A stretch of DNA of 7,676 nucleotides from an uncultured Pseudomonadota bacterium (lineage in GTDB: Bacteria; Desulfobacterota_B; Binatia; UBA9968), in the NCBI GenBank assembly GCA_946478635.1, contig CAMLCX010000220.1, positions 1 through 7,676 of the forward strand, in the 5' to 3' direction. The notes under the pieces were generated by a model. That model saw nothing but the letters and a program-made list of their open reading frames with translations. It ran no database searches and was not told the DNA's origin. Below, in pieces: positions 1 to 6,273 of the stretch. The translations under genes were made by a program, and so were the position numbers. Position 1 is the first letter of the stretch; the number at the start of each line of letters is the position of its first letter.

Positions 1-241
1 AGCCTGAAAGCATCGATTGCACGATCACCGCCGATGCGCCGACATACACCATGTCCAGATCGAGGCCGTTGTTCTCGAAGATGCGGGTCTCTTTGGCGAC
101 GACCCAGGGGACGCTATTGAGCCCGAGCGGACCGTAGGGAAAGGCGAGCTTGGCCGGTTGCTGCGCGAACGCGACGGCAGAGAGAGCCGCCGCGAGAAAC
201 AGAGTCCAGCTGAGCCCGTTGTGGATCGCGAGTTTTATCAT
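1..241 (-). CDS. ABC transporter substrate-binding protein, NitT/TauT (SsuA/THI5-like) type, N-terminal part only
   Basis: This gene runs off the left edge; reading the minus strand from the ATG at 241 gives 80 open codons. The protein starts with a short basic end (MIKLAIH), a hydrophobic stretch (about residues 10-25) and an AFA signal-peptidase I site before QQPAKLAFPYG, so it should be exported to the periplasm. The mature start, with beta-strand LAFPYG, then LNSVPWVVAKETRIFENNGLDLDMVYVGAS, follows the pattern of NMT1/THI5-like periplasmic binding proteins, in which an early strand is followed by a helix and an 'F..nGLdl..v' strand. Such proteins deliver small nitrogenous, sulfonated or aromatic compounds to an ABC importer; the substrate cannot be told from this piece. 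A GGAGG lies just upstream of the ATG with a short spacing of 3 nt. It is divergent from the hydrolase pair. Family call is good, substrate unknown. Confidence 0.8.
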   Translation of the reverse strand, partial: MIKLAIHNGLSWTLFLAAALSAVAFAQQPAKLAFPYGPLGLNSVPWVVAKETRIFENNGLDLDMVYVGASAVIVQSMLSG

Positions 242-322
242 AAGCCTCCGGGTTGCAAAAAGACGGCTGGGCTTGAAATAGCGCCGTGATGCCTGCGCAG
301 TCAAGAAATTTCGCGCGCGTTC

Positions 323-351
323 TTGCCAAGCAAATTGTCTTCAAATATGCA
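323..351 (+). promoter_or_regulatory. Candidate sigma70-type promoter for the first hydrolase gene
   Basis: TTGCCA at 323-328 matches the -35 consensus in five of six bases. A 17-base spacer leads to TATGCA at 346-351, which matches only the first half of the -10 consensus. The predicted start of transcription would be near 358, giving a leader of about 30 nt before the ATG at 389. A small hairpin, CGAGT-GAG-ACTCG (353-365), would lie at the start of the transcript region. The call rests on pattern matching alone. Confidence 0.3.
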
Positions 352-376
352 TCGAGTGAGACTCGAGCGCGCCGGC

Positions 377-383
377 AGGGAGA
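377..383 (+). promoter_or_regulatory. Ribosome binding site that decides the start of the first hydrolase
   Basis: AGGGAGA lies 5 nt upstream of the ATG at 389. The frame is open back to a possible start at 323, but that would add 22 residues of low-complexity, arginine-rich sequence that the paralog lacks. Both paralogs align from the first Met (MPKVKLND and MPTVKVKD), so 389 is the start. Confidence 0.8.
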
Positions 384-388
384 ATAAC

Positions 389-1195
389 ATGCCGAAAGTC
401 AAATTGAACGACACGGAAATTTACTACGAAGAACATGGCCGGGGGCGACCGATGGTTTTTTTGAGCGAGACCGCCTGTGACGGCGAGGTTTGGAAGATCA
501 ACCAGGTCGAAGAATTCTCGCGCGACCACCGCGTGATCATCCACGATTACCGCGGCACGGGCCAGTCGAGCAAGCCGTCCGTCGATTACACGACAACGAT
601 GTTCGCCGAGGACGTGGTGGCATTAATGGATCATCTCGATGCCCAAGATGCCATCGTCGTAGGCCATTCGATGGGCGGCAGGGTGGCGCAATTGCTCGCT
701 CTGGACCATCCGCGGAAGGTGCATAAATTGGTATTGGCTTCCACCGGTGCGCACTATCCGCTGACCAAAGGTTTGCCGCTCAAGATATGCAAGGAAATGA
801 TCGAATGGGGCTATGAGAAGTACGAACGCGATCACACGATCCTGGTCGGCTGGACGGAGGAATACGTCAAGAACAATCCGGAGAAGATCGAAACCTATTT
901 AAAAGTTAGAATGCACAACCTCTGTCCGGTGGAGTTTTACCTGCGCCATTTGCTGGCGCGCCAGAGCCACGATACCAGCCAGAGATTGAAAGACCTCAAG
1001 CAGCCGACCCTCATTCTCGTCGGCGATGGCGATAAGAATATGACCAGTGAGATCAATCACCGGATGTCGTCGGAAATCCTCGCCCAAGGAATTCCAAACT
1101 CGAAGCTGGTTGTGCTGCCGAACGAGCGGCATAGCTATTTCTTCTCGAACCCGGGCGAAGCGCACCGAGAAATCCGTGAGTTCATCAGAGATTAG
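389..1195 (+). CDS. Alpha/beta hydrolase, 3-oxoadipate enol-lactonase-like (paralog 1)
   Basis: A 268-residue cytoplasmic alpha/beta-hydrolase of normal family length, with no signal peptide. It shows the HDYRGTG turn (52-58), the nucleophile elbow GHSMGG (92-97, Ser94), the strand ending VGDGD with Asp215 at the usual acid position, and His248 in ERHSYFF as the general base. Instead of the usual HG oxyanion motif after the first long strand it has SETACDGEVW (26-35), which resembles the 'NSLGT..mW' arrangement of enol-lactonases and related C-C or ester hydrolases. The lid region carries CKEMIEWGYEKY (134-145) and CPVEFYLRH (179-187) followed by RQSHDTS, both shared with the next gene. The likely reaction is hydrolysis of an ester, lactone or C-C bond in a small carboxylate; the substrate is not deducible. 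It precedes its paralog on the same strand, separated by a 226-bp gap holding a palindromic repeat. Confidence 0.9.
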   Translation: MPKVKLNDTEIYYEEHGRGRPMVFLSETACDGEVWKINQVEEFSRDHRVIIHDYRGTGQSSKPSVDYTTTMFAEDVVALMDHLDAQDAIVVGHSMGGRVAQLLALDHPRKVHKLVLASTGAHYPLTKGLPLKICKEMIEWGYEKYERDHTILVGWTEEYVKNNPEKIETYLKVRMHNLCPVEFYLRHLLARQSHDTSQRLKDLKQPTLILVGDGDKNMTSEINHRMSSEILAQGIPNSKLVVLPNERHSYFFSNPGEAHREIREFIRD

Positions 1196-1257
1196 TTGCG
1201 ACGGGAGCAAGCGCCTTTGATGCGAATGCGCGATGCCAACTGTTAAGTAAAAGTTTT

Positions 1258-1334
1258 GTAGGGTGGGTGGAGGCGCAAAGCGCCGATACCCACCGCTGGG
1301 ATGATGGGTATCGCTAGCGCTCCACCCATCCTAC
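1258..1334. repeat. 77-bp imperfect palindrome, REP/MITE-like dispersed repeat
   Basis: The outer arms GTAGGGTGGGTGGAG (1258-1272) and CTCCACCCATCCTAC (1320-1334) are complementary in 14 of 15 positions. The inner arms CGATACCCA (1284-1292) and TGGGTATCG (1305-1313) are perfectly complementary over 9 bases. The left half also contains its own small hairpin, GGCGC-AAA-GCGCC (1272-1284), and the right half the palindrome CGCTAGCG (1312-1319). The whole could fold as one long hairpin with a loop of about 12 nt. GTAGGGTGGG...TACCCA palindromes are a style of intergenic repeat met in many proteobacterial and cyanobacterial genomes, from general knowledge. It sits between the two hydrolase genes and could affect read-through, although it has no T tract like that of an intrinsic terminator. 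Confidence 0.8.
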
Positions 1335-1410
1335 GTTGGAAGCGAAGCGCGGCAGGCTGCGGGGAGTTAACTCGCGGCGATTGAAGAGACAAAACGAAGT
1401 CGCTGACCGC

Positions 1411-1415
1411 GGAGG
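1411..1415 (+). promoter_or_regulatory. Ribosome binding site that decides the start of the second hydrolase
   Basis: GGAGG sits 6 nt upstream of the ATG at 1422. A TTG immediately before that ATG (1419) is in frame but closer to the site, and the paralog alignment begins at the ATG, so 1422 is preferred. A 10-bp perfect palindrome, GAGTTAACTC (1364-1373), lies about 50 nt upstream and is the only operator-like motif seen here. Confidence 0.8.
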
Positions 1416-1421
1416 TCTTTG

Positions 1422-2231
1422 ATGCCGACAGTAAAAGTTAAAGACGGTGAGATCTATTACGAAGTTCACGGTCAGGGCCAGCCCTTCATGTTTTTCAGCG
1501 AGACCGCCTGCGACGGCCAGATCTGGAAGATGTTTCAAGTTCCTGAGTTCGCGAAAGACCACACGGTGATCGTGCACGATTATCGCGGCACGGGAAAGTC
1601 GAGCCAGCCGTCGATGGACTACAGCACGCGGATATTCTGCGACGACGCCGTGGCTGTTCTCGACGAACTCAAAGTAAAAGACGCCATCGTTCTCGGCCAC
1701 TCCATGGGCGGACGAGTCGCGCAGCTGCTCGCTTTGGAATATCCCGGGCGGGTCAAGAAGTTGGTTCTCGCATCCACCGGCGCGTCATTTCCCGGCCCTC
1801 CGGGGTTGCCGCTCACGATGTGCAAAGAAATGATCGAGTGGGGTTATGAGAAATACATCCGGGAGCATACGATCCAGGTGGGATTTACGCCTGAGTTTGC
1901 CCACAGTCAGCCCGACCGCGTGGAAGCATTTTTCCGGGCGCGGCTCGCGAATGTTTGCCCAGTGGAATTTTATCTACGACACGTACTGGCGCGGCAAAGT
2001 CATGACACAAGCAGCCGTCTGAAAGAGATTCGCGCGCCGACGTTGGTCACGGTCGGCGAGCGCGAAGGCGACCCCAAAGTCGTGATGAGCCATCGGATGT
2101 CATCCGACATTTTGGCCAAGGGCATACCCGGCGCCAAATTTGTTCTGCTCGCCAACCAAAAACACAATTACTTCGCCAGCGCACCGGAGGAAGTTCACCG
2201 GGTGATCCGGCAATTTTTACGCGATTCATGA
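1422..2231 (+). CDS. Alpha/beta hydrolase, 3-oxoadipate enol-lactonase-like (paralog 2)
   Basis: A 269-residue protein that aligns with the preceding hydrolase without any gap; I count about 164 identical residues of 268. It keeps HDYRGTG (52-58), the nucleophile elbow GHSMGG (92-97, Ser94), the SETACDG segment (26-32) in place of an HG oxyanion motif, the lid blocks CKEMIEWGYEKY (134-145) and CPVEFYLRH (179-187), and the C-terminal His248 (QKHNYF). The acid region differs: where paralog 1 has VGDGD, this one has VGEREGD. Position 215 is therefore Glu and the nearest Asp is 217, so the catalytic acid is either Glu215 or a shifted Asp217. The least conserved stretches are 151-178 and 213-222, next to the lid and the acid loop, suggesting a changed substrate rather than a dead copy. 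It is cytoplasmic, ends 36 bp from the convergent cupin gene, and arose by an old tandem duplication. Confidence 0.9.
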   Translation: MPTVKVKDGEIYYEVHGQGQPFMFFSETACDGQIWKMFQVPEFAKDHTVIVHDYRGTGKSSQPSMDYSTRIFCDDAVAVLDELKVKDAIVLGHSMGGRVAQLLALEYPGRVKKLVLASTGASFPGPPGLPLTMCKEMIEWGYEKYIREHTIQVGFTPEFAHSQPDRVEAFFRARLANVCPVEFYLRHVLARQSHDTSSRLKEIRAPTLVTVGEREGDPKVVMSHRMSSDILAKGIPGAKFVLLANQKHNYFASAPEEVHRVIRQFLRDS

Positions 2232-2267
2232 GGCGCGATCAGGCATCGAGCCAATTCTAATCTCGCT

Positions 2268-2597
2268 CTACACATGGACAAAGGCGCGCGCCCAGTTAGC
2301 CGGCTTGGCGGTATGGCCTTGGCCGGTCACGTCTTCGGCGAGAAAGACGTCGCCGGCTTTGAAGGTCTTCTTCGTGCCGTCGCCTAGACCGATTTCGACA
2401 CTACCCGACAACGTAATGCACCACTGGCGGCGTGGCGCGGTGTGCCAACCATGAAGATCGTCGCGGTTCATGTCGTTCTTGAAAACTAACGTCTTGGCAG
2501 AAAGATTTTGCAAAAAATATTTCGATCCATCTGTCTGCGCCAAGTCCTCAAAGTGCGATTTCCCGTCTTCTCCGGTGTACAACCTGCAAAATTGCAT
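2268..2597 (-). CDS. Small single-domain cupin protein
   Basis: A 109-residue protein made almost wholly of one cupin barrel. Motif 1 is GWHTAPRRQWCITLSG (50-65): His52 is kept, but the second His position is Ala54 and the usual Glu is Gln58, with correct spacing to Gly65. Motif 2 is AGDVFLAEDVTGQGHTAK (81-98), with His95. This 'WH.aPrRq...lsG...GDv.laeD.tG.GH' pattern is that of a known group of small cupins with a reduced metal-ligand set; they may bind little metal or use a different set of ligands. Function is unknown: small-ligand binding or a lyase/isomerase step are both possible. GGAGG lies 4 nt before the ATG. The gene converges with the hydrolase pair and diverges from a methyltransferase, so it is probably transcribed alone. 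Confidence 0.85.
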   Translation of the reverse strand: MQFCRLYTGEDGKSHFEDLAQTDGSKYFLQNLSAKTLVFKNDMNRDDLHGWHTAPRRQWCITLSGSVEIGLGDGTKKTFKAGDVFLAEDVTGQGHTAKPANWARAFVHV

Positions 2598-2687
2598 GCG
2601 GCCTCCGTGTCTTGAACGTCCCTAGTCGCTTAGCAGCAAACAAGAGACTGTTTCAAGTCGTTCGATAGCCTCATGCGCTCCATTAGA

Positions 2688-2716
2688 TTGACAGGCTTAA
2701 CACCCTGGGCTAGCTA
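2688..2716 (+). promoter_or_regulatory. Candidate promoter for the first methyltransferase
   Basis: A perfect TTGACA (-35) at 2688-2693 is followed after 17 bases by TAGCTA (2711-2716), a weak -10 that shares only the first TA with the consensus. It would place transcription start near 2723, about 24 nt before the ATG at 2747 and just upstream of the strong ribosome site. The -35 is convincing and the -10 is not. Confidence 0.35.
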
Positions 2717-2746
2717 TGAGTAATTTCGTTTATTCGGAGGAGAGAG

Positions 2747-3505
2747 ATGGCGGATTCCAACCCAGCATCTACAAAGGAATCTTCGTGGCAGCAAACCTGG
2801 GGCAACGCGGAGTTCATCAATCGGTGGGCGAACAAAAGGGGCTGGCAGGCGCCCATCCGCGAAGTGCAGACGGCGATGGTTCTGCGCATGATTCCTCACC
2901 AGCTCGATCACCCCATTCGGATTCTCGATATTGGCGCGGGGTATGGCGCGTTGGCCGCGGCAGTTCTCAACGATCGCCCCAATTCGAGCGCGGTTTGTCT
3001 GGATGCTTCAGAAGCGATGCTGAAGCTTGGTGAAGAGCGTAATTCAAACCTGAGAAATCGCATTCAATTTGTTCAAGCATCTCTTGAGACAGCTGATTGG
3101 GTGAACTCGGTGGAGGGAACCTTCGATGCGGTCATTTCGGCGCGGGCGCTGCATCATTTCACCGAGAACCAGCGCCGCAGGTCTATTTTCCACGAAGTTT
3201 TCACTCTGGTTCGGTCCGGCGGCTGTTTTATAAACGCCGACAACGTCCGCGCGGGGACTAAAGCTTTAGTTGAAAGATATCGGCGGGCGCGTGATGAATA
3301 TCTCGATCGGTACGTTAGAGAGTCGAGCGGCGGTAAAACGAATTTAGCCGAGGCCAAAGCAGCCTCGCCCAGCACTTACCACGGACCGCACAACAACGGT
3401 TATCTCGAAGAGGAGCTTGCGTGGCTGCGAGAGGCGGGATTCGAAGATGTCGATTGCTTTTGGAAGTTCGGTACGACCGTGGTTTACGGCGGGTTCAAGG
3501 TGTAG
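2747..3505 (+). CDS. Class I SAM-dependent methyltransferase (small-molecule type)
   Basis: A 252-residue soluble methyltransferase. Motif I is ILDIGAGYG (59-67), which binds the methionine part of S-adenosylmethionine. The acidic end of strand 2 is VCLDAS (83-88, Asp86), which holds the ribose. Motif IV is FDAVISARALHHF (126-138) and the strand 5 turn is LVRSGGCF (154-161). The N-terminal 55 residues are helical and Trp-rich (WQQTWGN, RWANKRGW). The C-terminal third, including YHGPHNNGYLEEELAWLREAGF and a FWKFGTTVVYGGF tail, is the substrate-side part common in Methyltransf_25/12-type enzymes. The substrate cannot be named. GGAGG lies 6 nt before the ATG. The gene is divergent from the cupin and stands alone on its strand; the next plus-strand gene starts nearly 900 bp downstream. 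Confidence 0.85.
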   Translation: MADSNPASTKESSWQQTWGNAEFINRWANKRGWQAPIREVQTAMVLRMIPHQLDHPIRILDIGAGYGALAAAVLNDRPNSSAVCLDASEAMLKLGEERNSNLRNRIQFVQASLETADWVNSVEGTFDAVISARALHHFTENQRRRSIFHEVFTLVRSGGCFINADNVRAGTKALVERYRRARDEYLDRYVRESSGGKTNLAEAKAASPSTYHGPHNNGYLEEELAWLREAGFEDVDCFWKFGTTVVYGGFKV

Positions 3506-3509
3506 TGAG

Positions 3510-3554
3510 GTTCAAATCGTTCAAGTAGTTCAAGCCGTTCAAATCGTTGACTGC
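3510..3554. repeat. 9-bp tandem repeat, four full copies of GTTCAANNN plus one decayed
   Basis: The copies are GTTCAAATC (3510-3518), GTTCAAGTA (3519-3527), GTTCAAGCC (3528-3536) and GTTCAAATC (3537-3545), followed by a decayed GTTGACTGC (3546-3554). They lie between the stop codons of two convergent methyltransferase genes, starting 4 nt after the first stop. Single near-copies occur at 2651-2668 (TTTCAAGTCGTTCGATAG) and at 4321-4329 (TCGTTCAAG). The array has no inverted symmetry, so it is not a terminator. Confidence 0.8.
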
Positions 3555-3562
3555 GTGGAAGT

Positions 3563-4318
3563 CTATTGACGAAGCATGGCTTTGAAGCGCAGCCTCACGT
3601 AGTCAGCGTACCAACTGCCATTGGGCTTCAACAAAACGGGTGCGAGCGCGTTACGGACTTGGCCGAGAAACGCGTGTTTTTCATTGCTTGGAACTGATTT
3701 CGCAAATGGTTGGGCGAATACCTCCAGCCACGCAGTGATGTCGCCCGGAAGTTTGGTCGGGCGCGGAATCAGTTCGATATAGTTTATTGTGAATCCGAAT
3801 CGACCGAGTAATGCAGAATATTCTTCCGGCGACGGATAGTACCAGGGATCGACACTCCAAGGATCGATACTGTGTGCGCGCAGGGCGGCGTGGAGCGCGG
3901 CGCGGATGGTTTGCACGTTATCCTTGCCGCCGAATTCGCCGACAAACCGGCCTCCCGCCTTCAAGCAATGCGCCACGCCCTCGACGACTCGTTCCGGCTG
4001 CTTCATCCAGTGCAGCGCGGCATTGCTGAACACCGCATCGAAGCGTCGTTTGAGCGCGAGTTGCTGGCCGTCCATCAGCGCGACATTCAGCCCGCGTGCA
4101 TGGGCGGCTTCAACGAATGCGCGGCTCGAATCCACGCCAATAACGGCGCTTCCCGCGGCTGCGATCTTTTCAGTGAGCGCACCGTCGCCGCAGCCGAGAT
4201 CGAGAATGAGTTCGCCCGGCTTGGGCTGAAGCAATTCGAGCAAGGGTGCGCCGAGATCCGAGACGAAGCGCGCGTTCTTCGCATAACTGTCCGGATTCCA
4301 TGCTGTCGTTTTAGCCAT
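3563..4318 (-). CDS. Class I SAM-dependent methyltransferase, trans-aconitate 2-methyltransferase-like
   Basis: A 251-residue soluble methyltransferase. It opens with AWNPDSYAKNARFVSDLGAPLLELL (6-30), the helical lead-in found in Tam-like enzymes. Motif I is LILDLGCGDG (37-46), strand 2 ends IGVDSS (60-65, Asp63), the next acidic turn is LMDGQQL (81-87), motif IV is FDAVFSNAALHW (93-104), and the post-II turn is LKAGGRFVGEFGG (119-131). 'FD.vfSNAALHW' and 'L..GG.fv.e' match the trans-aconitate methyltransferase group, but many relatives there have unknown substrates, so only the class is safe. It resembles the preceding methyltransferase only in the general fold motifs. No clear Shine-Dalgarno precedes the ATG at 4318. 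It diverges from the exporter operon with 68 bp between start codons, so both promoters must lie in that gap or inside the genes. Confidence 0.85.
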   Translation of the reverse strand: MAKTTAWNPDSYAKNARFVSDLGAPLLELLQPKPGELILDLGCGDGALTEKIAAAGSAVIGVDSSRAFVEAAHARGLNVALMDGQQLALKRRFDAVFSNAALHWMKQPERVVEGVAHCLKAGGRFVGEFGGKDNVQTIRAALHAALRAHSIDPWSVDPWYYPSPEEYSALLGRFGFTINYIELIPRPTKLPGDITAWLEVFAQPFAKSVPSNEKHAFLGQVRNALAPVLLKPNGSWYADYVRLRFKAMLRQ

Positions 4319-4348
4319 TGTCGTTCAAGATAGCATTTCGATCTGATC

Positions 4349-4379
4349 TTGAAAAAGCGGAATTTCCCCGTAGTCTTAT
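4349..4379 (+). promoter_or_regulatory. Candidate promoter for the exporter operon, possibly giving a leaderless transcript
   Basis: TTGAAA at 4349-4354 is a good -35. TCTTAT at 4374-4379 matches the -10 consensus in four of six bases, with a longer than ideal spacer of 19. Transcription would then start at about 4386, almost on the ATG at 4387. No Shine-Dalgarno sequence is seen before that ATG, which fits a leaderless mRNA. This is inference from spacing. Confidence 0.25.
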
Positions 4380-4386
4380 CTGTTTA

Positions 4387-5583
4387 ATGGCAACTCGCGA
4401 CACCGATCTATCTTCCTTGCGCATCGACAGAGCGGCTCTGAATCCAAGGGCGCCTCGTGGCTCGAAGCGGATCAAGAAATTTGTCCTCTGGGGATGCGTC
4501 ATTGCAACCGTTGCGGCGGTCTTCGTCGTGCTCGGTGCATGGTTTAGGCCGGTCGTCGAAGTGCAACTCGCGACTGCTTCGCTGACTTCGCCGTCCCAGG
4601 CCAACGCAGTGTTGACGGCGAGCGGTTATGTGGTGGCGCGACGCAAAGCAGCGGTCGCGTCCAAGGGGACGGGGCGGCTGGTCTTTCTCGGCGTCGAGGA
4701 AGGCGACAAGGTCAAGAAAGGCCAGGTGATTGCGCGCCTCGAGGATGACGACGTGATCGCATCACGCGAACGCGCGCGGGAAAACCTCCGCGTGGCGGAG
4801 GCGGATCTCTACGAGGCGAAAAAGAATCTGGAGCGAATGAACACCTTGGTCAAGCAAGAGATGATCGCGCAAGCGGAATACGATATCGCCGAGTCGCGTT
4901 ATAAACGAGTGGTTTCGACGATCGCCGCGGCGAAATTTGCCGCGAAAGAAACGGAAGTGGCCGTGGATAATACCCGCATCATCGCGCCCTTCGACGGCAC
5001 CGTGCTTAAGAAAAACGCCGACGTCGGTGAAATTGTCGCGCCGTTGGCGGGGGCCGCTAGCTCAAAGGCGGCGGTCGTGACCATCGCGGATATGTCGTCC
5101 CTGGAGGTCGACGCGGACGTTTCCGAGGCGAACATCACGCGGGTCGCTTCACAGCAGAACTGCGAAATCACGCTCGACGCTTATCCGCAGCAGCGCTATC
5201 CGGGTTACGTGAGGAACATCGTGCCGACGGCGGACCGCGCCAAAGCGACGGTGATGGTGAAGATCAAATTCAAGGAATACGACCAGCGCGTGCTGCCGGA
5301 GATGGGCGCCAAGATTACTTTTCTCGCCGCCGGTGCGATCGCCGAACCAACGGATAGCAAAGCACTGCTCACGGTTCCCTTTGGCGCAGTGGCAAGCCGC
5401 GACGGGCGCCAGGTCGTCTTTCAGATCAAAGACGATCGAGCGGTGGAGGTAGCTGTGACCACCGGAAAGAAAGTCGGTAGCTCGATCGAGATTACCGGCG
5501 GTCTCAAGGAAGGCGATAAGGTCATCGGCAAAGTCGACGACCAGATCAAAGCCGGCACGAAGGTGGCTCTTAAGGCTAAGTAG
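4387..5583 (+). CDS. Periplasmic adaptor subunit of an ABC exporter (HlyD/MacA family)
   Basis: A 398-residue membrane fusion protein. A 30-residue basic cytoplasmic end (ending RGSKRIKK) leads into one membrane anchor (about 32-53), so the rest lies in the periplasm. The first lipoyl half is at about 75-120 (GYVVARRKAAVASKGTGRL, then VEEGDKVKKGQVIARLED). A charged coiled-coil hairpin spans about 123-192. The second lipoyl half follows (RIIAPFDGTVLKKNADVGEIV, 197-217). The beta-barrel is about 235-315 (SSLEVDADVSEANI, CEITLDAYPQQRYPGYV), and the membrane-proximal domain runs from about 325 to the end (LLTVPFGAV, VTTGKKVGSSIEITGGLKEGDKVI). This is the standard order for MacA-like adaptors that link an inner-membrane ABC pump to a TolC channel. 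The hairpin is short, as in MacA. An in-frame TTG at 4318 would overlap the divergent start codon and is disfavoured. It is the first gene of the exporter cluster, 15 bp before the ATPase. Confidence 0.92.
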   Translation: MATRDTDLSSLRIDRAALNPRAPRGSKRIKKFVLWGCVIATVAAVFVVLGAWFRPVVEVQLATASLTSPSQANAVLTASGYVVARRKAAVASKGTGRLVFLGVEEGDKVKKGQVIARLEDDDVIASRERARENLRVAEADLYEAKKNLERMNTLVKQEMIAQAEYDIAESRYKRVVSTIAAAKFAAKETEVAVDNTRIIAPFDGTVLKKNADVGEIVAPLAGAASSKAAVVTIADMSSLEVDADVSEANITRVASQQNCEITLDAYPQQRYPGYVRNIVPTADRAKATVMVKIKFKEYDQRVLPEMGAKITFLAAGAIAEPTDSKALLTVPFGAVASRDGRQVVFQIKDDRAVEVAVTTGKKVGSSIEITGGLKEGDKVIGKVDDQIKAGTKVALKAK

Positions 5584-5598
5584 GTAGGCAAGCGCGCA

Positions 5599-6273
5599 AT
5601 GGAGCCGCCTCTCATTCAAGTGCAGGAACTGTACAAGTCCTATCACCGCGATAGCTTGGAAATTCCGGTATTGCGAAATATCAATCTGGAAATTCCTCAA
5701 GGAGAGTTTCTTGCCTTCATGGGGCCGTCCGGTTCGGGTAAGACGACACTACTCAACCTCATCGCGGGCATCGATAAACCTACGGCGGGACGGATTCTCA
5801 TCGGGGGCGTGGAAGTCGGCGAACTCAACGAAACGGAACTGGCGGTGTGGCGCTCGCGCAACGTGGGTTTTATTTTCCAGTTTTACAATCTCATCCCGGT
5901 GCTGACGGCGCTGGAAAACGTCGAGTTGCCGTTGATTTTGACGCCGCTCTCGAAAAAGGAACGCTGGGCCCATGCGGAAATGGCGTTAAGCGCCGTCGGC
6001 CTGGCCGAGCGGATGCACCACTATCCGCGCCAGCTCTCCGGCGGGCAGGAGCAGCGCGTTGCGATCGCTCGCGCCATCGTCACCGATCCGGCGATCCTGG
6101 TCGCCGATGAACCAACGGGAGACTTGGACAAGACCTCGGCCGAGGAAGTGCTCGATCTCATGGATCGGCTCAATCGCGAGCTCAACAAGACGATATTGAT
6201 GGTTACTCACGACCCGCGCGCCGCCGAGCGCGCGCGCATCGTGCGGCATTTGGAAAAGGGCGAACTGGCGTAG
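5599..6273 (+). CDS. ABC exporter ATP-binding protein (MacB/LolD type)
   Basis: A 224-residue nucleotide-binding subunit of typical LolD/MacB-ATPase length. Walker A is GPSGSGKTT (42-50, Lys48), the Q-loop is FQFYNLIP (93-100, Gln94), the signature is LSGGQEQRV (146-154), Walker B is [12 protein letters not shown] (166-177, catalytic Glu171), and the H-loop is MVTHD (201-205, His204). The [20 protein letters not shown] block is diagnostic for the MacB/LolD/FtsE-like class that powers FtsX-fold permeases by moving substrate from the periplasm outward. The protein is cytoplasmic on the inner membrane and should act as a homodimer with the permease. The start is 15 bp after the adaptor stop, with only a weak GGTAGG-like ribosome site, suggesting translation coupled to the adaptor. 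The stop codon TAG ends on the first base of an inverted-repeat element. Confidence 0.95.
   Translation: MEPPLIQVQELYKSYHRDSLEIPVLRNINLEIPQGEFLAFMGPSGSGKTTLLNLIAGIDKPTAGRILIGGVEVGELNETELAVWRSRNVGFIFQFYNLIPVLTALENVELPLILTPLSKKERWAHAEMALSAVGLAERMHHYPRQLSGGQEQRVAIARAIVTDPAILVADEPTGDLDKTSAEEVLDLMDRLNRELNKTILMVTHDPRAAERARIVRHLEKGELA

Noticed and set aside
353..365. CGAGT-GAG-ACTCG hairpin upstream of the first hydrolase as a riboswitch or operator
   Set aside because: Five base pairs with a three-base loop is too small to call beyond chance in this composition.
323..388. In-frame upstream extension of the first hydrolase
   Set aside because: It adds 22 residues without counterpart in the paralog, and the strong ribosome site AGGGAGA is placed for the ATG at 389.
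2232..2267. Bidirectional terminator between the second hydrolase and the cupin gene
   Set aside because: The 36-bp gap shows no inverted repeat or T tract.
3872..4333. Long plus-strand open frames opposite the second methyltransferase
   Set aside because: They are antisense to a clear methyltransferase and have Arg/Ala-rich compositions with no domain pattern.
4318..4386. Upstream TTG start for the adaptor gene
   Set aside because: It would overlap the start codon of the divergent methyltransferase and adds residues unlike any adaptor N-terminus; the ATG at 4387 gives a normal basic end and anchor.
5149..5700. 183-codon minus-strand open frame opposite the adaptor and ATPase start
   Set aside because: It overlaps two well-supported genes in antisense, and its composition reflects the codon pattern of the sense strand.
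6037..6063. LSGGQEQRV signature in the ATPase as a possible functional oddity
   Set aside because: Glu after LSGGQ in place of Gln is a tolerated variant in this class, and all other ATPase motifs are intact.
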